Source of the DNA: OMSK01 sp902492995
GTDB lineage: Bacteria > Bacillota_I > Bacilli_A > RF39 > UBA660
Reading direction: 5' to 3'
DNA length: 42,966 nt
Assembly (NCBI GenBank): GCA_902492995.1
Contig: CABUNR010000010.1
Location: 1-42,966 of the forward strand
Shown here: positions 7,685 to 15,403 of the stretch, piece after piece
How positions within the stretch are numbered: the first letter of the stretch is position 1
Layout of the letters: every line of letters starts with the position of its first letter
Notes under the pieces: generated by a model
The model's database searches: none
Seen by the model: only the letters and a program-made list of their open reading frames with translations
What the model was told of the DNA's origin: nothing
Program-made: the position numbers and the translations under genes

Positions 7685-8398
7685 TCACTCCATAAATTCA
7701 TAGTTAATTATACTTAACAAAAATAAGGGAACTGTTTCTACTCTCATAATTCGCTCACCAAGTGTAATAGATTCAAACCCTAACTTATTAAGCATTTCTT
7801 CTTCTTTTAATTCTAATCCACCTTCTGGACCAACTACTAAGTTTATTCTATCACAATTTTTTACATTTTTCATTACTATTTTTATATTTTTTGCTTTTTC
7901 TTTTGTACTACATACATACTTAAATCCATTTATATTTATTAGTTTTTCTATAGTTTTTATCTCACTAATTTCTGGTATATCTACTCTATGTGATTGTTCA
8001 CTTGCTTCTTTTACAATTCTCTCCCATCTTTTTAGTTTTTTTAAGTAATCTGTTTGTTTTAGCTTTATAATGCTTCTATTTGTTATTATGGGTATTATTT
8101 TAGATACACCAAGTTCTGTTGCTTTTTGAAGTATTAAATCCATTTTTTGCTCTTTTAAAAGTGGTATTATTAATGTTATATCTGGTGTATTATAATCGAC
8201 TTTTTCTAGTTCTTTTTTTATATTTATTTTAATATTATTCTTTACATTTTCTAGACAACATAAAAATGCCTTTTTTTCATATACAACTATTATTTCATCG
8301 TTATCTTTCATTCTCATTACGGTTTTAATGTGATACATATCATCATCTTTTAATATAAATGTATTATCTATTTTTTCTTTTGTAAAATATCTTTGCAT
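7685..8398 (-). CDS. rsmE: 16S rRNA (uracil1498-N3)-methyltransferase RsmE
   Basis: A SPOUT-family methyltransferase that modifies U1498 of 16S rRNA in the decoding centre. 237 residues, normal length. A PUA-like N-terminal domain is followed by the knotted SAM site with LVVGPEGGL and the C-terminal LGERIMRVETVP, both diagnostic. ELGVSKIIPIITNRS is also typical. The start follows AGAGGTGAATTATG. The gene overlaps no neighbour and is followed after 4 nt by the 234-aa membrane protein gene. Confidence 0.95.
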   Translation of the reverse strand: MQRYFTKEKIDNTFILKDDDMYHIKTVMRMKDNDEIIVVYEKKAFLCCLENVKNNIKINIKKELEKVDYNTPDITLIIPLLKEQKMDLILQKATELGVSKIIPIITNRSIIKLKQTDYLKKLKRWERIVKEASEQSHRVDIPEISEIKTIEKLININGFKYVCSTKEKAKNIKIVMKNVKNCDRINLVVGPEGGLELKEEEMLNKLGFESITLGERIMRVETVPLFLLSIINYEFME

Positions 8399-8452
8399 AA
8401 TTCACCTCTAATTTTTCTTTATTTTATCATATTTTTATCTATAATGCTAAAA

Positions 8453-8471
8453 AAAACAGTTTTACTGTTTT
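8453..8471 (-). terminator. Terminator of the cvpA-trxA unit
   Basis: An AAAACAGT/ACTGTTTT stem of 8 bp (8453-8460 and 8464-8471) with a 3-nt loop, followed by Ts on the minus strand. The trxA stop codon (8462-8464) sits in the loop. Confidence 0.65.
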
Positions 8472-8761
8472 ATCCATTTAATTATTTCTTCTTTACTTGA
8501 TATTCCAACTCTTTTTTCTATTAATTTTCCATTTTCAAATAATATCATTGTTGGTATACTCATTATTCCATATGATTTTGCGATTTCTGGATTTTTATCT
8601 ACATTAACTTTTAAAAGTTTTATTCCCGTTTCTACATTTACTTGTTCTAATATAGGGCTTAACATACGACATGGTCCACACCAATCTGCATAAAAATCAA
8701 CTAATACTTTATCTTGTTTAATTATATCGTCAAATTTTTCTTTTTCTAATTCTAAATTCAT
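8462..8761 (-). CDS. trxA: Thioredoxin
   Basis: 99 residues with the canonical WCGPC active site (YADWCGPCRMLSPIL) and the cis-Pro segment SIPTMILFENGK. It reduces protein disulfides in the cytoplasm, normally with NADPH-thioredoxin reductase, which is not in this window. It is slightly shorter than the 104-108-residue norm but complete. The ATG follows GGAGTGATAAAATG, and the GGAG is part of the end of cvpA. The two genes are 4 nt apart and form an operon. Confidence 0.95.
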   Translation of the reverse strand: MNLELEKEKFDDIIKQDKVLVDFYADWCGPCRMLSPILEQVNVETGIKLLKVNVDKNPEIAKSYGIMSIPTMILFENGKLIEKRVGISSKEEIIKWIKQ

Positions 8762-8765
8762 TTTA

Positions 8766-9479
8766 TCACTCCTTGTATTTTTCTATTAATTTATCTATAT
8801 TTTTTACTTTTATTTTATTTTTTTCTTTCAATTTTTCTATTGATGATGGTTTTACTATTTTATGTTCTAACATAATATCTATTGCTTTATAATCAAAACT
8901 ACTATCAAATTTATTTTTTGTTTTATAGTCATCTATTAAATTACTTACCTCTTCACTTGCTTTTATAGTATCTTTAGTCATAGTTGTTAAAATTGGTGTT
9001 TTATTTAGTATAGATGAAGCTATTTTTGAATCGTTTAAAATATCTGTTTTAAAAAATGGTAAATTTATTATGTATAGAATAATAAAACTCCATACTATTC
9101 CTTCTAATATTCCCACTACAAATCCAAGTATTTTAGATGGTATTCCAAGTACAACTGTTATTTTAAGTATTTTTTCAAATATAGTAGTTGCAAATACTAA
9201 TACTTTAAAAATAATTGTAAGTAATGATAGTACTATAAAGAATGATATTATCTCATATAAAATAATATTTAAGGATGTTGCTCCTTTTATAATCCATGAA
9301 AATTTAAAAAATGGCAAATACTCATACATTAAACTTGATAATGGATTTTTCAAAATAAAAGCTAATATTATTATGATAAAGAAGCCTAAAAAACATACTA
9401 GTTCTTTTGTAAATCCTCTTTTTAATCCTAATAATGCACTACTTAAAATAAGTAAAAAAATAATTACATCTACAATCAT
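8766..9479 (-). CDS. cvpA: CvpA-family membrane protein
   Basis: 237 residues. Four hydrophobic segments fill the first 150 residues, with the family opening IVDVIIFLLILSSALLGLKR-G-F. A polar C-terminal tail of about 80 residues follows. CvpA proteins are inner-membrane proteins tied to envelope homeostasis and, in enterics, to colicin V export; the biochemical role is not settled. In Bacillus the orthologue (yshB) lies next to rnhC and zapA. Here rnhC is also adjacent but divergent, and no zapA is seen. The start follows AAAGAGGGATATTATG. Confidence 0.85.
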   Translation of the reverse strand: MIVDVIIFLLILSSALLGLKRGFTKELVCFLGFFIIIILAFILKNPLSSLMYEYLPFFKFSWIIKGATSLNIILYEIISFFIVLSLLTIIFKVLVFATTIFEKILKITVVLGIPSKILGFVVGILEGIVWSFIILYIINLPFFKTDILNDSKIASSILNKTPILTTMTKDTIKASEEVSNLIDDYKTKNKFDSSFDYKAIDIMLEHKIVKPSSIEKLKEKNKIKVKNIDKLIEKYKE

Positions 9480-9699
9480 AATATCCCTCTTTATAATTAT
9501 ATTACAAATTTTATTAAAAATAAATGTTTTTAATAAAAAATAATAGTATAATTCTTATTCTAATTTTTTTATACTATTATAATAACTTTAATATCTAAAT
9601 ATAAATTTATACTTTATATTTTCTATATTAAGATAACTTTTTTATTTATACCATCTTTTATCATAGATAGTAACAAATTATTTTATTTATTCAATTAAA

Positions 9700-9729
9700 T
9701 TTACAAAAAAAGTTTCTTTATGATAAAAT
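9700..9729 (+). promoter_or_regulatory. Promoter of rnhC
   Basis: TTTACA (9700-9705), an 18-bp spacer ending in TGA, then TAAAAT (9724-9729), 20 nt before the rnhC ATG. The rest of the 270-nt cvpA-rnhC gap is A/T runs. It includes a weak inverted repeat (TAATAGTATA ... TATACTATTA around 9541-9580) and no gene that I can support. Confidence 0.55.
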
Positions 9730-9749
9730 AATTATAGGTTGGTGATTTT

Positions 9750-10697
9750 ATGACAATAACTTTAAAAGTAAGTGATAATACAAAAAAGGAAATGATTGAA
9801 TTTTTTCAAGATTATAAAAGACCTAAAACACCTCAGTATGCTATCTTCCAGGCAGATGATGCTGATACGGTTGTAACTTTATATGAATCTGGAAAAGCTG
9901 TATTTCAAGGAGTTAGTGCGGATATTTCTGCGAATATATGGATTGAAAGAGAAAAATATTTAAATCCAAATAAAACTATTGATATCAAAAACAGTGAGGA
10001 AAAGAAAAAAGAAAAAAGTGAAATTATTATTGATCCTAAAATATACTATTCTAATTCGATTGGCTCTGATGAAGTTGGTACTGGTGATTTTTTTGGTCCA
10101 ATTGTTGTTACGGCAGCATATGTTTCCAAAGATAATATTAAATTTTTAGAAGATTTAGGTGTAAAAGATTCTAAAAAGTTGGATGATAATAAAATTATGG
10201 AAATAGTACCTAAAATTATTAAAAAAATTCCCTATAAAAGTATGATTCTAACTAATAAAGAGTATAATTTAAAATATAGTGATGATATTAATATGAACAA
10301 AATTAAAGCAATTCTTCATAATAAAGTTTTAGTTGAATTAAGTAGTATTTATCAAGCTGATTATATTGTTGTTGATGAATTTGCTAAGGCACCAATTTAC
10401 TATAATTATTTAAAAAATTCTAGTAATGTTTGTAAGAATATTACATTTATGACTAAAGGAGAAAGTAAGGTTCTATCTGTTGCTTGTGCATCAATGATAA
10501 GTAGATATATATTTATTCATGAGTTTGATAAATTAAGTGAAAGTGTTGATACATTTTTACCTAAAGGAGCAAGTGATAAAGTTGATTTAGTAGGTAGTGA
10601 TATTGCTAAAAAATATGGTTTCGATAAATTAAAAGATATAGCTAAATTAAATTTTAAAAATACAGAAAAAATAAAAAAAATTATAGATAATCTATAA
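9750..10697 (+). CDS. rnhC: Ribonuclease HIII
   Basis: 315 residues. The N-terminal TBP-like domain (about 1-95, with a FQGxxA-type strand) is characteristic of RNase HIII. The RNase H2-like catalytic domain follows, with GSDEVGTGDFFGP holding the first acidic pair, then LGVKDSKKLDD, VVDEFAKA and GESKVLSVACASMISR. It cleaves RNA in RNA/DNA hybrids and primers. The start follows TAGGTTGGTGATTTTATG. It is plus-strand, convergent with murB, and they share a bidirectional terminator. Confidence 0.95.
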   Translation: MTITLKVSDNTKKEMIEFFQDYKRPKTPQYAIFQADDADTVVTLYESGKAVFQGVSADISANIWIEREKYLNPNKTIDIKNSEEKKKEKSEIIIDPKIYYSNSIGSDEVGTGDFFGPIVVTAAYVSKDNIKFLEDLGVKDSKKLDDNKIMEIVPKIIKKIPYKSMILTNKEYNLKYSDDINMNKIKAILHNKVLVELSSIYQADYIVVDEFAKAPIYYNYLKNSSNVCKNITFMTKGESKVLSVACASMISRYIFIHEFDKLSESVDTFLPKGASDKVDLVGSDIAKKYGFDKLKDIAKLNFKNTEKIKKIIDNL

Positions 10698-10704
10698 TTT
10701 TTTT
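10674..10704. terminator. Bidirectional terminator between rnhC and murB
   Basis: A 13-bp perfect stem (A7-TTATAG with CTATAA-T7) and a 5-nt loop gives a T run on either strand. The rnhC stop codon lies in the stem and the murB stop lies at its edge, so one element ends both convergent genes. Confidence 0.85.
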
Positions 10705-11596
10705 ATTTGACTATTTCTTGTTCTAATATTAAATCAATATCATATTTTTCTTTTACTTTGCTTTTAATTTCATTAATTAATTTAACAATATCATTACCAC
10801 TTGCTTTATTATAATTTATAATAAAATTAGCATGTTTTTCACTAACTTTTGCGCCACCAATTACTTTTCCTTTATAACCAATATTTTCTATTAACATTCC
10901 AGCATAACTATCTGATGGATTTCTAAAAACACTTCCAGCACTTGGATAATCAAGGGGTTGAGTCATAAATCTTCTTTGTTTTCTATCTTCAATAATATTT
11001 AGTATTTCATCTTTTTTACCATGTTTTAAAACTATATTAGCAGATAAACAAATAAATCCTTCATTTTCTTTTAAAAATGATGTTCTATAATGGAATTTTA
11101 AATCTTTATTATATATTTTTTTTATTTTTAAATCTGGTGTTAGTGCTATAATCGATTCAACAATATATCCCATATCACTTTTATAAGCACCAGCATTATT
11201 AAATATTGCTCCTCCTATAGTACCTGGAATTCCTGTTGCAAATTCCATTCCAGTTAATCCTAATTTGCTAACCTTTATAGCTAACTTCATTAAGTTATAA
11301 CCTGCTCCAACTTTGATTTTTGTATCTTCTATTACTAATTTATCAAAATGATCAAGTTTTATTAATACTCCTAAATAATCGTGTTCAAATATTAAGTTAG
11401 CTCCTCCACCTAATATTTTATATTTAATATTATTTTCTTTTAAGTATGATAAAAGTTTTATTAATTGTTCTTCATTTTCTGGAAAAGCCATATATTTAGC
11501 ATTACATGATATTTTATAAGTATTATATTTAGTTAAATTTACATCAGCTTCTATTTTTCCACATTTTAATTTTTTTAAATTTTCTAAATTTACCAT
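10703..11596 (-). CDS. murB: UDP-N-acetylenolpyruvoylglucosamine reductase MurB
   Basis: The second committed step of peptidoglycan precursor synthesis: NADPH-dependent reduction of UDP-GlcNAc-enolpyruvate. 297 residues. FAD-binding motifs are ILGGGANLIF and GMEFATGIPGTIGGA-x-x-N-N-A-G-A. The substrate region is FHYRTSFLKEN and PSAGSVFRNPSDSYAG, and the C-terminal block is GGAKVSEKHANFIIN. The compact form with a Ser in AGSVFRNP fits the type II MurB of Firmicutes. The ATG is 1 nt after the murG stop; its ribosome site (ATAGGAAGTAATATG) lies in the end of murG, so the two are probably co-translated. Confidence 0.96.
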   Translation of the reverse strand: MVNLENLKKLKCGKIEADVNLTKYNTYKISCNAKYMAFPENEEQLIKLLSYLKENNIKYKILGGGANLIFEHDYLGVLIKLDHFDKLVIEDTKIKVGAGYNLMKLAIKVSKLGLTGMEFATGIPGTIGGAIFNNAGAYKSDMGYIVESIIALTPDLKIKKIYNKDLKFHYRTSFLKENEGFICLSANIVLKHGKKDEILNIIEDRKQRRFMTQPLDYPSAGSVFRNPSDSYAGMLIENIGYKGKVIGGAKVSEKHANFIINYNKASGNDIVKLINEIKSKVKEKYDIDLILEQEIVK

Positions 11597-11597
11597 A

Positions 11598-12680
11598 TTA
11601 CTTCCTATCTACGAGTTCTCTTAACTCTTCATATATTTTAGTTGCACTATTTTTTACACCTAATTCTTCTAAATTTTTTCTAAATTCATTTATTTTTTCA
11701 TCATTATCTATTACATTATCGATTGTTCTAACTAAGATATCCCCTTTTAAATCCTTTTCTTCTATCATAATAGCGGCATTTTTATTTATTAAATCCAAAG
11801 CGTTTTTTACTTGATGATTTTCTGTTACATATGGGCTTGGTATTAATATACTTGGTATTTTAAGAGCAATTATTTCACTTAATGTTGATGCTCCTGCTCT
11901 TGATACAATTAAATCGGTTTTTTTCATTATTCTTGTCATATTTTCTATATATGGTACAACATGCACATTAGAAGGAAATTTAGCATTTTTAACTTCATCA
12001 TAAGAACTATTACCTGTAACAAATAATATTTCATAATTTTTATTTTTAAATAATGACATTGTTTTTAATAAAAAGTCATTTATTTTTGATGATCCAAGTG
12101 ATCCCATAACAAATAAAACTAACTTTTTGTTTTCTTTTAAGTTAAATTCTTCTTTTTTTGCTGGTTCTACATTTATAGCATTTTCACTACAAGGATTTCC
12201 CGTAAATACAGTTTTATATTCAGGAAACTTTTTTATACTCGATTTAAAAGATACTGCTATTTTATCAGCAAAATTACTTAAAAAAGTATTAGCTTTTCCT
12301 GGAAAACTATTTTGTTCATGAATAAAAGTTTTATAACCTAATTTATGAGCTGAATATAAAACAGGTCCTGTTACATATCCACCCACACCTATTACAACAT
12401 CTGGTTTAAAATCTTTTATTAATTTTTTACATTTTTTTATACTTTTAAAAAAGCATTTTATTGTTTTAAAGTTCTTTGTAATTCTTTTTCTATCAAAGCC
12501 ATATATTTCTATAGTTTCAAACGGAATATTATATTTAGGTATTATATCTTTTTCCATTCTATTATGTGTTCCTATATATAAAAACTCACTATTTGGTTCT
12601 TTTTCTTTTATTTTATTTATAATACTTAATGCAGGATAAATATGTCCACCTGATCCACCAGCACTAATTATAACTCTCAT
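11598..12680 (-). CDS. murG: UDP-N-acetylglucosamine-undecaprenyl-PP-MurNAc-pentapeptide GlcNAc transferase MurG
   Basis: 360 residues. This GT28/GT-B glycosyltransferase makes lipid II at the inner face of the membrane. The N-terminal GGSGGHIYPALSI loop, the GVGGYVTGP segment, HEQNSFPGKAN, the C-domain GSLGSSKIN, and SRAGASTLSEI with the UDP-GlcNAc ribose-binding Glu are all present. The start follows AATAGGTGATTGTATG. In Bacillus murG lies between spoVE and murB of the dcw cluster. Here murG-murB is a separate two-gene unit about 2.7 kb from pbpB, with other genes between. Confidence 0.96.
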   Translation of the reverse strand: MRVIISAGGSGGHIYPALSIINKIKEKEPNSEFLYIGTHNRMEKDIIPKYNIPFETIEIYGFDRKRITKNFKTIKCFFKSIKKCKKLIKDFKPDVVIGVGGYVTGPVLYSAHKLGYKTFIHEQNSFPGKANTFLSNFADKIAVSFKSSIKKFPEYKTVFTGNPCSENAINVEPAKKEEFNLKENKKLVLFVMGSLGSSKINDFLLKTMSLFKNKNYEILFVTGNSSYDEVKNAKFPSNVHVVPYIENMTRIMKKTDLIVSRAGASTLSEIIALKIPSILIPSPYVTENHQVKNALDLINKNAAIMIEEKDLKGDILVRTIDNVIDNDEKINEFRKNLEELGVKNSATKIYEELRELVDRK

Positions 12681-12695
12681 ACAATCACCTATTTC

Positions 12696-12704
12696 ATTAT
12701 ACCA
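12696..12704 (-). promoter_or_regulatory. Extended -10 promoter of murG-murB
   Basis: TGG followed by TATAAT on the minus strand, 15 nt before the murG start codon. The -35 position is a poor match (T/A-rich). A TTGACT lies further upstream at a spacing too long to be standard. Confidence 0.45.
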
Positions 12705-12748
12705 TAATTATATTTTATTTAAAAGTCAATTAGAACATGAACTTTTAT

Positions 12749-12781
12749 AAAAAAAGGAAAACCATAACACTATAGTTTTCC
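12749..12781 (-). terminator. Terminator-like hairpin upstream of murG (possible end of a short RNA)
   Basis: GGAAAAC/GTTTTCC (12756-12762 and 12775-12781) with a 12-nt loop, followed by seven Ts on the minus strand. No minus-strand gene ends here, since the next upstream gene on that strand lies beyond pgsA. A TATAAT at 12806-12811 on the same strand could drive a transcript of about 50 nt ending at this hairpin. Confidence 0.5.
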
Positions 12782-12829
12782 ATGTATTAAAAAATAATAC
12801 ACTATATTATATTCAAATTATTTTAATTA

Positions 12830-12858
12830 TTGATTATTTTTATTAATCATGTTAATAT
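12830..12858 (+). promoter_or_regulatory. Promoter of the pgsA-like gene
   Basis: TTGATT (12830-12835), a 17-bp spacer ending in TGT, then TAATAT (12853-12858). The ribosome site TAGGAGATG follows at 12867-12875. An in-frame start at 12830 would lie inside this promoter, which favours the ATG at 12881. Confidence 0.55.
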
Positions 12859-12880
12859 ATTTAATATAGGAGATGGTTTG

Positions 12881-13555
12881 ATGAATGCTAAAGCTAAAGT
12901 ATTAATTCCAAATATTTTAACATTATCTAGGCTTATTTTAACGCCAATTATTATAATACTTGGATTATTAAAAAAATATAAAATTTCTTTAATTCTTGTT
13001 ATTATTGCTTGTATTACTGATTTATTTGATGGTAAGTTAGCTAGAAAATGGAATACAGTTACTAAGACGGGAGCAAAACTTGATGCTTTGTGTGATAAAA
13101 TATTTGCAATCGGTCTTATTGCTTGTTTAATTAATAAATTTAAAATTTTTATTCCTTTACTTATTTTAGAATCGATTATAGGTTTATTTAATTTATTTGC
13201 TTATTATAAAACCAATTCTAATGATTCTTTAATGATTGGAAAAATTAAAACTAATTTTTTATTTATTACTATATCACTTGGTTTTTCCACTTTATTTACT
13301 AAGTTTTTTACTAAATTAATCCCTGGTTTTTCTATTATGACTATTAATATTCAAATTTTAACATTTATTAGTTATATAATTAATTTTTATGATAATATGA
13401 AAAATAAAAAATTAGAAGAAGCTATTATTAAAGATAAGGATACTACAAGAGTTAAAATATATGAACCTCTTTTAGAAAAAAAAGAACCAAAAGAATTTAG
13501 TTCTGATACAAAAGTTTTAAAAAGTATTAAAGATGTATTTTTAGATGAAGATTAA
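12881..13555 (+). CDS. pgsA: CDP-alcohol phosphatidyltransferase (PgsA-like)
   Basis: 224 residues, integral membrane. The complete catalytic motif D-x2-D-G-x2-A-R-x8-G-x3-D-x3-D is present at Asp47, Asp50, Gly51, Ala54, Arg55, Gly64, Asp68 and Asp72. NILTLSRLILTP at the N-terminus is typical of CDP-diacylglycerol-glycerol-3-phosphate 3-phosphatidyltransferase, which makes phosphatidylglycerol phosphate. About five to six membrane helices fill residues 10-175. A charged C-terminal extension of about 45 residues is longer than usual. The substrate assignment is by similarity, since related enzymes (cardiolipin or inositol types) share the motif. The start is set by TAGGAGATGGTTTGATG. Confidence 0.82.
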   Translation: MNAKAKVLIPNILTLSRLILTPIIIILGLLKKYKISLILVIIACITDLFDGKLARKWNTVTKTGAKLDALCDKIFAIGLIACLINKFKIFIPLLILESIIGLFNLFAYYKTNSNDSLMIGKIKTNFLFITISLGFSTLFTKFFTKLIPGFSIMTINIQILTFISYIINFYDNMKNKKLEEAIIKDKDTTRVKIYEPLLEKKEPKEFSSDTKVLKSIKDVFLDED

Positions 13556-13568
13556 TCTTCATCTTTTT
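13544..13568 (+). terminator. Palindromic terminator inside the overlapping 3' ends of pgsA and the diguanylate cyclase gene
   Basis: A 20-bp perfect palindrome at 13544-13563 (arms GATGAAGATT / AATCTTCATC) followed by six Ts on the plus strand. It encodes the last residues of both convergent proteins, which overlap by 4 nt (TTAA). A T run is absent on the minus side, so it should mainly end pgsA transcripts. Confidence 0.75.
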
Positions 13569-14286
13569 TATAAATATTTGTTTGATTTCTTCCGTTATTT
13601 TTTCCTTTATATAATGCTTCATCTGCTTCTGCAATCAATTTATTTATGCTTTTTTCTTTACTATTTTTAGTTATACCAAATGTCATAGAGGTATAAAATT
13701 CTTTGATACAATCATTATAGTTTACTCTTATTTTAGTATTATTTATTAATATTCTTATTTTTTCTATTAATTTGTATGCTTCTTCTATTTCTAATGAAGG
13801 AATTACTATAATGAATTCTTCTCCACCATATCTTCCTATGACTCCTTTATCACCTATGTTTTTTATTAATAATTCACTAATTCCTTTTAATACATAATCT
13901 CCTGCTAAATGTCCATAATTATCATTTATTTTTTTAAAAAAATCTATATCACACATAACCAATATGTATTCAGTATCTTTTAATTCTTTTAATTTTTCTA
14001 ATATTGTATACCTATTATAAAGATTTGTTAAATAATCTTTTTCTAGTTTTTTTATTTCTAATTTATATTCTGTTATATCATTATATACTTGAATATTATA
14101 TTCATTTATTTTTACATAATCTACTGAATATATTTTTTCATTATAATTTATTTCTTTTAAATTATTATTTTTTTCATATAATATGAGTGCGATATCGTTA
14201 TTTTTGTAAATTATATTATCATTTAAATCTAAAACAATTATGTATGTATTAATATTATTTAACAATTTTTTATAAAAACTATTCAT
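13552..14286 (-). CDS. Diguanylate cyclase (PAS-like sensor and GGDEF domain)
   Basis: 244 residues. Residues 1-75 look like a small PAS-like sensor (IIVLDLNDNIIYKNND opening), with no membrane segment. The GGDEF domain follows: LTNLYNRYTIL, the metal-binding DIDFFKKINDNYGHLAGD, and the active-site GRYGGEEFIIVIP (GGEEF variant, catalytically competent in the family). It would make cyclic di-GMP from two GTP. The inhibitory RxxD site that usually lies five residues before GGDEF is not present. The start follows AAGAAGGTAATATCATG. It is convergent with pgsA, with a 4-nt overlap. No c-di-GMP receptor or phosphodiesterase is in the window. Confidence 0.88.
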   Translation of the reverse strand: MNSFYKKLLNNINTYIIVLDLNDNIIYKNNDIALILYEKNNNLKEINYNEKIYSVDYVKINEYNIQVYNDITEYKLEIKKLEKDYLTNLYNRYTILEKLKELKDTEYILVMCDIDFFKKINDNYGHLAGDYVLKGISELLIKNIGDKGVIGRYGGEEFIIVIPSLEIEEAYKLIEKIRILINNTKIRVNYNDCIKEFYTSMTFGITKNSKEKSINKLIAEADEALYKGKNNGRNQTNIYKKDED

Positions 14287-14350
14287 GATATTACCTTCTT
14301 ATTATTAATATAATTTAGTATATGAAATTATATCTTTCTTGTCAATTATT

Positions 14351-15403
14351 TTAAACTAATTTGTATGGATCAGTTTTTGTCCCTGTTCCACTTTTTATTT
14401 GTGTATTAAGTTTTAAATATAAACATGGATATATATTATACAATTGTGATTTTTCTTCAGCTTTTTCTATTTTGTTTTCATCTGATATATACCAAGTTTT
14501 ATTATCACTCGTTTTATTAAGTAGCCAATAATTTCTACCTAATGATAAATAAGAATTACATTCATTTTTATTATAGCATTCTTTATTTAGTGATGAATCA
14601 AGATATTCACCTACATTTAAAAGCCCTATGGTATTATAATCATTGCTTTGTTTTTCTAATGATTTTACGACTTGACTACTATCTAGAGAATCTACTACTC
14701 CTTGATTCCATTTAGAATTTTCATCTATTTTTTCTTTTATTTTTTCACTATAAGTTGTTCCTGTTTCATATAAAGAATTTAAGTCTTTAATAAAGCCATT
14801 TTCTTTTACTTCTTGTTGATTATCTTCCAAATTTATGATTTTAATTTTCATTGTTTCTTTATCAATACTTACAATTCTCCATATTTTATTATTAAATTCT
14901 ATATAGTTATTTGGATTTACACCTTTATATACATAGGCATCTGTTTGTTCATATAATCCGTCTGTTTCACTATTTATTTTTACATCTTCACTTTCTATTA
15001 TTTTTGTTGATGCTAGAGTTATTTTTTCTTCAGTACAATTATCTGTAAAATCATATTCATACTGATTTTTTTCTAAATTATATTTTACTTTAATATAATT
15101 TTTACTTCTATCTATTACTTCATTTGTTTTAGGATTTTTAAGTTCACCCTTTTTTAAATAGCCTTTATTTTGTAAAGCTTCCAAACTTATACAAATAGTA
15201 TTTAAATGATACTTATCATCTGATTTATTTTCTAGCATATAATTTTTAGCACTGTCTTTAAAATTATTAACCTGTATATTATATGCTTTTTCTTTTGATT
15301 GGTTTATTTTTTTTGTTATTGTTTGAAAAGAAATCATTGCAACTACTGATATTATTACAATAACCATAATAAGTTCTATAAGTGTAAATCCTTTTTTTTT
15401 CAT
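14351..15403 (-). CDS. Type IV pilin-like protein (class III signal) coupled to pbpB
   Basis: 350 residues. The N-terminus MKKKGFTLIELIMVIVIIS is a textbook prepilin motif: cleavage after Gly5, Glu five residues into the mature protein, then a single hydrophobic helix. The remaining 320 residues are extracellular. Around 165 there is YIEFNNKIWRIVSID. The end (YPCLYLKLNTQIKSG then TGTKTDPYKLV) resembles C-terminal domains on secreted proteins and pseudopilins of gut Firmicutes, from memory. Four Cys (TICI, DNCTEE, KECYNKNEC) could form disulfides. Its ATG overlaps the pbpB stop (TAATG), so translation is coupled. No pilus assembly ATPase, prepilin peptidase or other pilin is in the window. Confidence 0.8.
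   Translation of the reverse strand: MKKKGFTLIELIMVIVIISVVAMISFQTITKKINQSKEKAYNIQVNNFKDSAKNYMLENKSDDKYHLNTICISLEALQNKGYLKKGELKNPKTNEVIDRSKNYIKVKYNLEKNQYEYDFTDNCTEEKITLASTKIIESEDVKINSETDGLYEQTDAYVYKGVNPNNYIEFNNKIWRIVSIDKETMKIKIINLEDNQQEVKENGFIKDLNSLYETGTTYSEKIKEKIDENSKWNQGVVDSLDSSQVVKSLEKQSNDYNTIGLLNVGEYLDSSLNKECYNKNECNSYLSLGRNYWLLNKTSDNKTWYISDENKIEKAEEKSQLYNIYPCLYLKLNTQIKSGTGTKTDPYKLV

Noticed and set aside
9070..9543. A 157-codon plus-strand open frame opposite cvpA
   Set aside because: Antisense shadow of cvpA with no ribosome site or recognisable protein features.
12830..12880. N-terminal extension of the pgsA-like protein by 17 residues
   Set aside because: The upstream ATG lies in the -35/-10 region and has no ribosome site; the ATG at 12881 follows TAGGAGATG and starts at the family position.
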